NCBI GenBank assembly: GCA_022577435.1 | Contig: JAKOON010000003.1 | Location: forward strand, 7,189,001-7,253,000 | From: Embiotoca jacksoni | Lineage: Eukaryota; Chordata; Actinopteri; Embiotocidae | Direction of reading: 5' to 3' | DNA length: 64,000 nucleotides | In this document: positions 28,238 through 40,100 of the stretch, in pieces | Layout of the letters: each line of letters begins with the position of its first letter | Position numbering within the stretch: the first letter of the stretch is position 1 | Notes under the pieces: generated by a model | The model's database searches: none | What the model was told of the DNA's origin: nothing | Seen by the model: the letters and a program-made list of their open reading frames with translations, nothing else | Position numbers and translations under genes: made by a program

Positions 28238-29653
28238 TCAGCAAATGAAAAAAATATCTTCCAGAATTTGGCTTTCTTCCAGGTCCTGCTGTGTACTCTG
28301 AGAATATGGCTCAGCAGGGGTAAGCAGGGTTCGACCCACTGATTTGGGGACAGCAAGGGCCGGCCTGTGTTGCGACGTTTTGGGTCTTCGAGTGGCTGCC
28401 TTGCATTGCTCAGTTGCAGGACTAAAGATATCCAATATCTCAACCATAGAGAAGTCCATCCTGAAAAAAATAAAACTTGTTTTTTGTTGTTTTGATTCAG
28501 TTTAGTTTCAGAGGTTGCACTGACACAGACTACGTTTATAATACAGAACCCAGAGGAGTCTGGTGGAGAGGCAGCGCTGTAAATGAGCATCCTCGTGCTG
28601 TTTCATTGAAGCAGAGGTACGCACACAAAGGCCACCAGTTACACTACATGCCCTCAAAGTTAAGTAGAGAGGAAGCAAGCCGAGGGACCAACACCAGACA
28701 CGCACACAGCTGAAGTCTACTTGGAGCTTAACAGTTGTACGAAAATATTTGTCATTCACCTTTCACTTGTTAACACAGACAATATGAAAGGAAAACTCTC
28801 TTCCAAGTGTTAACAAAATCTCTCTTGCTGAAGTGCCCACTGAACCCTAACAAGCAGCGTTAACAAGTCAAAACCACTGGGGCGTCCCAGCAGAAAAACA
28901 GTTTCTTGCAGGTTCAAGAGAAAAAGGGGGAGAGAACCCATTGCTTTCTCCCCTGGAATAGAAATGAGGGAATGTGCAGCGAAATAAATAAACCAAAACG
29001 GGGGAGATTAAGCTAATAGAGATTCAATCCCTCAGTCTGGCGGGCTTGATAAATTATTCAGTGTATACACAGTCGAACGACGGCCATTCCAGATACAAAA
29101 CATGAATTCTTTAAAGCACGCTCGACTGATGTTGCTAACATAATTCTCTGCTCGTTTAAAGCTGCATCGATTTGCATCGCGCAGCTCTGCACACAGCTCT
29201 CCCAGGTAAGGCTGATCTTTGGTATGTACTTGTTGATATGCATGCGGGTGGTCAGCAGACAGACACACAGGTGGAACTTCCAATCAGGGCGCATTTGTGT
29301 TCCTCCACACGCAGCTAAGGGCCTTGATATGTCATGTTTTCCAACTAACTCGAGGCAGCACGTATCAGTAGCTGAAAGCTGTAAAAGGCTATATTTTGTT
29401 TTAGCAACATGAACTAATGTATGCACATGTTTAAGCGTGAGGGAGAGAAAGTGAATGAGGGTTAAGTCAGCTGAGGGAGAATAACTGAGAGAGACTGAAG
29501 CTCAAGTAAGTAAATATGTCTTCCTCATGTGGTCTCCTGCCTGTCAATAGCAAAGGAGAAAAGGAGAGAAAGAAAGAAACTGAGAGCATGAGTGAGAAAA
29601 AGCCTGTGTGTGCGTTTCTGTGTGTGTCTGTGTGTGTCTGTGTGTGTGTGTGT

Positions 29654-29709
<56 letters not shown>

Positions 29710-29934
29710 CTGCGTGTGTGTGCGCGTGTCTGTGTGTGTGTGCGCGTGTCTGTGTGTGTGTGCGTGTCTGTGTGTGTGTGTGTGTGTGTGCGCGTGTCTG
29801 CGTGTCTGTGTGTGTCTGCGTGTGTGTGTGTGTGCGTGCGTGTCTGTGTGTGTGTGTGTGTGTCTGTGTGCGTGTCTGCGTGCGTGTCTGTGTGCGTGTC
29901 TGCATGCGTGTGTGTGTGTGTCTGCGTGCGTGTC

Positions 29935-29965
<31 letters not shown>

Positions 29966-30036
29966 CTGTGTGTGTGTCTGTGCGTGTGCGTCTGCGTGTG
30001 TGTGCGCGTGTCTGCGTGTGTGTCTGTGTGTGTGTG

Positions 30037-30081
<45 letters not shown>

Positions 30082-33000
30082 TTGTGTCTGCCTGTAGGAG
30101 AGAGTGGAAATGAGGGCTGCTTTGTGGATAGCGAGGAGGGCATAGAGGGGATGTGGGGGAGGGACTTTGGCTGGGTTGCTTCACTGGAAATGTGAGAATT
30201 TGCATTTTTATTTGTTGATTTATTTAACGGACAGGGCTCTCAAACAGCCATCCATCAACAAACGACATGCTGGTAATGAATAATGCATCACTTACCGGCG
30301 GTCACAATCTATAACAAGGGGTAGCATGGGGGGTAGGGGTACAGTTTGGGCAGAGATGGCGGGAATGGGTGTGGGTGGGGTGAGGGAAGGGTGGTGGCAC
30401 AGAGATTGCATGAGGGCTAGAGACAAGAATGCAAATAGATTTTGAGAGGGGTATACAGTGTGACAAAGAACTTCATTTCTTGGCTCCAGTTTGCGTGAAG
30501 TAAAGTTGTGAATTGCTGCTAGATATTAATATCCCCCAAGGGAGCACTGGCAAATCTATTTCACTGCTCCATGCATACAGAGAAAATGCATGGACAGCAG
30601 TAGCAGCAACACAAGTTTCTGTCATTGTTGAAGAACGAGGCTTTTGGCCTGAAATGTCGGGTCATTTTGAGAGCATCTGGACTCGCTGCATTGCCAGAGT
30701 TTAAGTACTTCGATCTTCTGTGCCAGTCACTACAACACCGAGAACCCTCAGGGAATGTAACGGAAAGTGGACAATCTTTCACCTTGATGTATACTAATTA
30801 AAAATGTGTTATAGGAAGTAAACTGCAGATATGCACTGCTCCGCTTTCAAATACTTTTTAAATATTTTGAACACAGAACCGAGAGCTTCGGGTATAATAA
30901 AAACAGTTGGGCTTCATTCCCCCAATGCACCATTACCGTGTGTCTTTTCTAGCTCTGTAAATGCAGATAAGATTTCCACAAACTCCTCTGCATACACTGC
31001 CCACCACCTTCTCCCCACTCATAACTTTCACTGCTTATTTGGCTGCTCTCTTTCATTAAAGATAGCCGTCTCGCCCCGGCGCCCCTTTTCATTTGCAGTC
31101 CAAACAGTAAGATAAAAAACCTATAATGGCCACTGCGTATATCCCGCATGTCAATTTCCCAACCAATCAATAACAGGCGGGCAATGGCAGGAAGGATGGA
31201 GATGAGATGGGCGGGGTGCGCTGGAACAGTCTCATTACTAACTAGCACAGGATCCATGAAAGGATTAAGAAGGTCACTTAATGTTAACCCCAGCTTGGTT
31301 TTGCAATTTGCACATCAAGATTGAATTGGTTAAGATCAGATGGCCACGAGAGGCATGTTGTTGCCAAGTGAAAGGGAGGGATTCAAATAACATGCCAATT
31401 CTTACAGCAGGAGAGACTCTCTTTACTAATGGAAGCTTTTTCATTTTCTCAAACTTACCTGACTAATGCATGTTACAGTGTTACTCCTCACTTCAAAATA
31501 TTTGTTTAAATAATGAAAGCATTTAGTAGTGATTATTAGTGATGCCATCCATCCTCTCAATAATTCTCATTATGCATGCTATAGTAACATACGTATAGAA
31601 ATAACACGAGGCACTGAGGACACCACACCTCACATCATTGCTCGCTAAAGTCAAGACGCCCTGTCAAGGTCCTTGGTTAGTCTGCCAAACTGACTGAAAA
31701 TGAGCAACAACATAAGAGTATTGCCTTCCTCGTTCATTGCTATAGTTCATCTTTTCTTTTTTACGCACTGAATTTTGAATAGCAAAGAAAAAGACACATG
31801 TCTTCTCAAAATCAGTGGATTACCAAAGGATTATAACTATCTGAAGAGATGCACATGAACAAACATGTTGTAAAAAACCCATAAAAGGCATCTGAGAGGC
31901 AGACTCGCTCATTACTGGCAGTAAAAAAAAAACTCTCTGTGTAGCTAAGAGTCTAACAATTTTAATAAACTTTGCAGGTGAAAATGGATGCTAATAAGAT
32001 TTTATACTCCGGGTCCCCTGCTGGAATTAATGGGCATCTGCCAGAGCTCACAGTTCAACTTAGACCGCGCACTGCTTTGTTTAAGAGTTAATCATCAGGA
32101 GTAACGAACTTTGAACTGTTTTGAAGTACCATCATTAAAAAAGGAGCTAAAAGCTATCCTGCAGCTACTTCTTCTCCTATCAACCATCACGTTCACAAAA
32201 GGGTAGAGGAAATCTGACATTATAGAAAAAATTTGATGTATTTTTTATTAAAAAAAAAAAAAAAAAAAAAGGTCTACACAAACACTTGCAAATTGCAGCA
32301 TCTGATTTCTTTTTGCATTTACAATTTCACAGCAACTAAGAAGTCCTCACACAGCGGCAGGAACGTGCACATGCACACATAGTAAGATGACACACAGTCA
32401 GGTTAATTACCATTCCATGCAGAGTCCTTTCCTTTTTAGGAAAGTCTGACACTTAAACTCAGTGATTCATTCCTGCCCTAAAAACCCTTCTCCCTTCTTA
32501 CATCTTTCTCACCATTTCCATTTCTATCCATCTGGACCTGCTCTAACTTTCATCGCCTCCCATTTTTCACTTTATCCAAAGCTCTTACCCTCAAACACAC
32601 TTTTAACATCTCTGCCTCACTCTTGCTTTCTCTGTCTCATTACTGTGGCAGAGAGAGAAGGGAGGGCAGCGTGTGCATCCAGAAGTCTGTTCAATTACAC
32701 CTGCTGCAGGATACCTGCTAGGCCGACTAATGGAACGCAGCGTGTCTCCTGACAGGCTGGCCACAGCCCGAGCTAGCCCAGTAAAAAGCTTCATTTAGCT
32801 TCTCACAGCTCGAAAAGTTAGCTAGACTAAGAAAAGTCATCATTTAGCCACTAACACAGCAGCAAATGCAAGCCCAAGAAAAGATTCAAAATATAAACCT
32901 GTATTCTATATTAGTGGTTAGATATTGTTACTATTTATTGAGAACAAGAAGACAAACACCCTCTGGCTATTATAGAGGTCGCAGACAACAAATAAAATAC

Positions 33001-34074
33001 TGCAAATGATCTCCCCAGTGTCCCGCAATGAGTTTCTTCACCTCGACTTTCTTGTGGTAAAGCAGCCCGTTCTCGAGGAGAGCTGCGTCCAGAATATTAA
33101 ACTAGCACAGACTCGTGTTTTTACTACATCTTGTTTAGCGGTGCTATTTGTCATTGACCTGTGGATCGCCTCAAGGATCTAGTCTGGAACCAGTTTTTTT
33201 TTTCTCCCCGTGCATATCTCCTTGGACATATCATTCAGCAACAGAACATTTCGCTTCATTGTTACGCAGATGATACACAGTTATACCTCTCATTCACACA
33301 AGCACAAAGAGAACAACCTGCTCCGTCCTGTTTGTCCAATGACGTCCAACTTCTTACAGTTTAGTAGCAGAAAAACAGGAGTTTTGGTTTTTGGCTTCGG
33401 AGTATATTAAAGAGCGTTTAACCACTTGCACACCAGCCAGGTCCCTAACACCAGCTGATCAAAAACTTTAAGCCGTCCCACCGACCAAACTGAAATTAAG
33501 GGTGACAGTGCGTTTTCGGTTATGGCCCCTCGTCTTTGAAACAACCTTCCTCTCAGTGTGAGACCATTAGACTCCCCTGCAGCTTTTAAGTGTCTCATTA
33601 ACACTCACCTTTACAAGATGGCCAACAAGTAACAATGTCTTCCTCCTTTATTCTTGTACAACTTTTGTATTTGCTCTTTCTATTACTAATTCATGGTGTT
33701 GATTTAATTTAATTTGCAAATTTTATATGTGCTTGTCTTAGTATTATCATTTCTGTTTTTTTTATGTGAACTTCTACATATTTTGCAACTTTTGTGTATT
33801 TGTAATTTTTTCATTGGCATTGTATTTGCTTTAATTGAGACTAATATATTCCCTATGCGTGATCTCTTTTGTTTATACGTTGTTTGTCTGGACATGTAGT
33901 TTTCCTTCATTTCAATTTCACCTGCTTAATAGGAGCTTCTTATTTCATTTAACTATTTAACCAACGAGTTCTTATATATTGCACTTGCACGTCTATTTGT
34001 TGTTGTGGGTGCCGTTTGACATGTGTTCTTATGTTCCTAAACTTGGTGTATGCGTGTGAGTGAGTGAGAGTGTG

Positions 34075-34114
<40 letters not shown>

Positions 34115-37100
34115 CGTGCGTGTTTGGGGGGGGGGGGGTACTTTTTACTTGTAGCATATTATGTGCTTCAGCTTCAAAAGTGCTATATAAATAAAAACAG
34201 TATTACTGCTGCTCAATGAGCAATCAACTCTTTTGCCCAGCACTCAGGCTCTACTCAACCATACAGGCTGTTTTTCTGAGAACTAATGTTACTACATGAA
34301 CCGAAATGTTTGTTTCCGTCCTGCTGTTTATCCAGCATAATAAAGCGTACAGAGCTTATTAACCCTCAATGAAATTACAAAAAAAAACAACGATTAAAAT
34401 AACTAGTACATGTTTACCAAAGGTTTCACTGTTTTTCAGTGAAGATGTGTTACCTGGGCTCCGGGGTCTTTTGAATTGCAGACACTGAAGTGGGCTTACT
34501 GGGGTTCGCAGGGGACTTTACTGGAGATGTGGCCATATCTCTCCTGGACGGCTCTAAGGGATTAAAAAAAATGATATAAACACGAGTTGTACGGCTGAGA
34601 GCAATGCAAACAAAATAGTTTCAAAAAGTACTTTTACATGCATATGAAAGTGCTAAAATACAACGCTGTTACATGAAAATGAAGCTTTTGACGGGCTTGA
34701 GTATGATCCATTTTGAGCTCCTCTATCTGTACATCACTAAGGACGTGACTCTTTGATTATTTGAAAACACAAGCTTACCATTGTCATTGTCCAGAGGAGC
34801 ATGTACGGTCTGGGAGTGTTTTTCATGCAAACTCTGTCCTGCAGGATGTGCCTCTGCATCTTCACACACTCTGTGGACCATCGACACAAAATACTAAGAT
34901 GATTGTCATGTGTGTTTTTGATTTCCATTTTTAATTCAATTGTATTTATATAGAGACAAATCCCAACATAAGTTATCCCAAAGCGCTTAGTATATTCAAG
35001 TTTAAATGTAGAGGAATAGCCCAACAACTCAATAATTCCCACATGGACAAATATTTGGTGACAGTAGGGGGAAATAAATGTAAAACCTCAAGTGTGTGTG
35101 AGAGTTTGCGTGTATCTGACTAAATCAGTTGCATTTTGAGAGTCTGTCTTTCTGTCTACTGGTGTTACTTGGTTTACCTGGAGGGTAAATTTTGGTGGGA
35201 AGGACCTTCTGGCTCTGGACATCCTTTCATGGGGTTTGAGCGGCTGAGCTCAGCTTCAGTAGCTTGTTGAAACCTAGCAAAATCAAAAAAAATCAAAAAA
35301 GAGAAATGACAGGTTATACTCGTCTATAATAATAGACAGTGAAGTACAAGGAAACAGCAAAAAGGGACTTACCATGGATGGGTATTTAATTCTGTCAACG
35401 TATGCGTCCAAACATGACCTAACAATGTCACCATATGTGGTTCATTTTTCTGAGCTCAGTATTTTACCTGCTGTAATCGAGACGTGACTGGCGTAGCTGC
35501 TGATTCTGTCTGTTGAGCATCTCTTCCTGCTCAGCCAGCCGTGCATGCAGCCTCTCTCTCTCCATCTCCAACTGCATCTTCTGCAGCAGCAGCTGGTGCC
35601 TCTTCTCCTCCCAGTCCTCATGACCCAGCAGAGGCCTGATCAGGGCTTCATTAGCCTCTGCGCTCACGGTATTCCTGCGATGAAACCTAGGTGTAAATAT
35701 GTGTTCCGTATTTAATATTATTCTTTGTGTCTTGACACATAATAGTGATGTAATCATGTGGGTTGATAGAGTATGACTGTAAGGAGTACTACTGCACCTT
35801 TCACACTCGTCTTGGTTAAAGGCTTCCTGGTGACCATTCACGAGGCAAGAACCATTGTCCCTTCTGCGTTGCTGTATTCCATAGCCAGAGTCATGACCAC
35901 TTCCTGGGCAGTGCGCACATCTGTGGCCTGATTGTAGTTCTCTGCACTCCCTTTTCTGACTCATCTGTTGTTTGATAGACTCATCGTTTGGGCTTAACTC
36001 ACTAGCACAAGACAGAGAGGCAGGGTTTCTTAATGTTTGTGCAGCTCTTTTTCTTCCATCAACACTCCTGTACACATGAGGTTGTTGTGCTCCAGTAGCA
36101 GCGAGGCTGAGGTATGAGCCATCAAAGAGGGAGCCATTAGCTCTGCTTGTAGATGTCCTGCTGGGCGCTTCCTCGCTGCTGAGCACCTGGACAGAGAACA
36201 AAGAGGACAATGAGTGCATTTGGCCAATTTAGGAGGCCTCTGAAAAACTGATGGAGTTTTTCCGCCAAAAACATTAGACCGCTCCATAAAACTTTAATTT
36301 AGAGCTGGGCTACAAACTGAAATTCACCGATACTCAATTAGGACTCGCACACCAACCTAATTTGCTCATGTTGCTACGTACGGTAAAAGCTCCCTTTTAG
36401 CCTGTCTACAAGAGCTCACATTTCACTTGCACTATGCAACTCCAAGCCTCTCTTTTTGGTCTATTTCCCTCCATTTGTGCTCATAACTACAGTGGTTGTG
36501 TGTTGCGCTCCAAGTACTGCCAAAGCACAGGTTACTTAAATAGCCGTGCCTGAACACATCCTGTGCAGACGCTGATGCAGGACTCAAGCTGCTGCTGTGC
36601 CAACGCGTCGCTTCATGACGGACCTTGCATAGATACGGGGTTAGAGCAGCACTGGGCTTTACCGCAGCACAAATGCAAATCATCCTTCAAAACTGTGAAC
36701 TGGACAGTGGCCACAGGATTAAGAGGACAATTTTCAACTGAGCATAAGTGGCAGGTAAGCCAAGGTCAAGAACATTATGAGATAAACATAAGGAGAAAAG
36801 CCCATCTTTTAGTTGACTGGGGAAGAGGCTGTGACTAATTTGCTGAGGGTCAGAGAGCAGGCAAACACACATTATTCAGAGCCACTGCGGGACAATGAGG
36901 TTAGCCAAGTCATCTATTCTTACAGAGGCTGAAGCCAGAGAGGCGTCTTCGCTCCTGAAGAGTCACCTTGAGAGAGTTTTCACTATGTTGTAGTTATATT
37001 GTAGTGACTGAAGTGGACAATAATGATTTGTTATGAATTATTACGGCACTTGGCCATGAGACAATGTGCTGTTGCATGCGTCTCCACGGGATGTTTTTGT

Positions 37101-40100
37101 GCCCGGGTGCGTGACGGATGGCAAACAGGCCTGTTCCCCCAATGTGGCTCCCTCAGGAGCATCGCCATTACTGTACATATTCCACTGCATGTGCACCGGC
37201 CACACCAACACTAATTGTATGAACAACCTAACACACACTAACAGTCCTGTATTTTACCTTGCTGTGGGTTGGTGGTTGGCTGAGCTGGGCGATGGACTGG
37301 TTGAGCTTCACCTGTTGCTGAGAAAGGTATTGTTGGTAGAGGCCAAGCAGCTCCTGGCACTCTCTGTACTGTTGCTGCAGGCCTGGAGGACCAAGGGTTA
37401 AGTAACTAACAAAGTAAAACAACAGCTGACCTGAAACAACAGAACCCTTAGCCTGAAACACAAGCCTCTCCCTGGATTCAGCTGAGCAAAATTACCCTGT
37501 GGGTCCCATGAAATGAAATGTCTGAAAGAGATGCAGGCTTAAACAATTCAGTGAAATGGAAAACAGTTTCCATTTTTACTTTGTAAAACTATCAGAACTA
37601 AAGTAAATTCTAGAGGTGAAATCAGTGTAGCACCACTGAAATGGTACATTTGTGGGTAAATAAAATGTTCTCTTAAATGGAAAAAAAGACAGATTCTGGA
37701 TTTAGATTGACAAGCTGAATTAAAACCTTGTTTCTGCAATCAATTACACGTTGGACCAGAAAAGCAGAGAGAACAGCAAAGCTGAAAACAGACAGGGAGA
37801 AGAGTCCAGCAAAATCAAAGTTGTTGTTGTGGCGCAGAGCTTTCACCATCTGGGTCGAGCCAAGCTGTGTTGAGCTGAGCAGGGTAGTGCCGCGCCAGGC
37901 TATCTGCCAGACAGAGAGCTGGCAGTCACAAGAAAACTAATCTGGAGCGGGACTACTGCTGCGCCTCAGGAGTCCACTAATGACAGTGGCAGCACCACAC
38001 CACACCAGCACATACAAAGATAATGAGCATGAGAATGGAGAGACTACACACAGACACGCTCGCACACATTCAATAAATCAAGCTCAGTGTGACTTTCTAG
38101 TACACACACAAAAACAGCAAGACGTGAGAGTGCAAATTCCCCATCTGCACTGTAAACAGCCCACACACAAACATGACAATAAAGGAAGTAGTACACACAC
38201 TCCCACAAAATCTGACCATAAAGTGTGTTCCTCCAGACCATATCTTTTTATGATGGTGTTCCTGCTCCTCCAGCTGATGAGTTTCTCAGCATCCATTTGA
38301 GAAAAAAAAGCCCCCATTTTAAGAGAAAATCAAAGTTCGAAGTAGAGTCTTATTGAAGGAATAGTTGGCGGAACACTCCATAAGAAAACACTTTGGTTGT
38401 TAGAAGACTTCAATCAGGCTGTGGAAATGAAACAGAGGGAAAGAGAAGAGAGCGGGGACGACTTTGAATTGAAGACCAGACACCAGACAAATGCAATGCA
38501 GCAGCTTCCATAAACACTGGGAGAGAGTGAGGAAACACTGTGATTGAACCCTGTGTCTAACTAAGGCTCCTCTGCCGCTGCACTGATGTCCATGAAAGCA
38601 GCTCTATATGGAAAACTTAAGGACATCACAAGGACATCACATCATGTAAACCTGTGCAGGGAGGTGTATTTATGCAGCATGAAAATAGGTCCTAAAGGGG
38701 AGATAGTGAATATGCTTATATGGCGACACCTCATCTCAATCCAAGATAGAAAGCAGTGTTTGTTGAAATGCATTCTGCTCATATTTGAAAAAAAAAAAAA
38801 AATCACATAAAACACCGACTACATAATTTCTCGTGCCTAAAACAACAGACATATACATATACAAAGCTCCAACACAAATCCGCTATGATGGGGACCACAT
38901 ACAATCCAAAACACACAACGTCTATCTGTGCTATAACCAGTCTGCAGCTTCAAAGCATCCCAATGCATAAATGAAGGCAACATGTGCTAATGTGTTGACA
39001 GGGTGACACAGTCCCTGGACAGCAAGCGCTAGGTAATCTGAACCGAGTGGAGCAACGCTGATAAGATTCCACCTCTCAGCCCGTCGCTACACTAAACATG
39101 CTTCCTCCACAGCCTTGGACATCAGCCAATGGGGGCCAAGCACTCGGCAAGCCCCTAGTTTACATGGGAGCTGCAAAGAGCCAACAATGACTTACTCCTC
39201 CCCCCTGCTCCAAAAATACTCCGAATCAAGGGCTTGGGTTGAAGAGGCTTCAGACGGGGCCTGTCAAAATGATTCACTTCCCTGTCAGGCTGAGGCTCAA
39301 ATGAAATAATGAAATCCACTTCAAGGTGGAACAAATTTGCACAGGAGGGGGGAATATTTTAAAGCCTGCTTTTGCACACTGTGCCAAACAGATTGAGCCT
39401 GAGCAGGAATGTGAGAGGAATGGAGGCGGAGGATGATGTGTGAGTGTATGAATGTGTGTGAGAAGGGAATGGCAGGGAATTAATAGAAAAAGACGGCTTA
39501 CATAACTGTTTCAATACTACTGAATCTGGAGGGGTGACATGAGCACAAGTCACACAATAAATAAACCAATAAATAACCCCCAACATCAGATAACAATTAT
39601 GTTGAAAATGGCTATAGATTTCTGAGAGGATCAAAATACTGATGACAACTGAAAACAACATGTTTGAGCCGCAGACTAAGTTGCATTATACTGAATGATC
39701 AGACATGACATCTGTACAAACTATCTTATGTTCATGGAATATGTCCATTGCACAACAACCAAGGATGGACAAGCCCACAAAAAAATCCACACTATTCTAA
39801 ATGATGATGTGCCGACAACAGCTGGATCCAATTTTGACCATTTTACCAAAGTTTTAATGTATTATGCATTATGCATTTCATATTAATCGCACAACTGGTT
39901 CAGTCCAATTTCATTATACTCAGTTAAGCTGGTTGCTCGATATACACCTTACACCAAGACTAATCTTTAGTCTCAAATAGCAGCAACGCAGTGTTATACA
40001 TTTTATAGTATATGTATACAGAGCTGCAGAAAGCTCACAAAAAAGTTCTCAGTTCAAATGTCTGATCACATTTAGCAGTGAGTAGGTCACACCTTTAATC

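Larger units (their letters stand above)
28461..34453 (-). other. kiaa1328: last intron of kiaa1328 (6 kb)
   Basis: Donor CAG|GTAACA and acceptor TTTTTTTCAG on the - strand. It contains a 480-bp TG/CG compound microsatellite, an L2-like LINE remnant and a repeat-free block at about 30.8-32.1 kb. No other gene is recognised inside it. Confidence 0.8.

Noticed and set aside
29516..30205. Several 170-226-residue open frames rich in Cys/Val or His/Thr on both strands
   Set aside because: They are translations of the TG/CG compound microsatellite, with no start context, no family resemblance and simultaneous openness in many frames.
33161..33364. Possible domesticated reverse transcriptase gene
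   Set aside because: Only the YADD core and a C-terminal scrap remain, with frameshifts and a typical L2-like 3' tail, so it is LINE debris.
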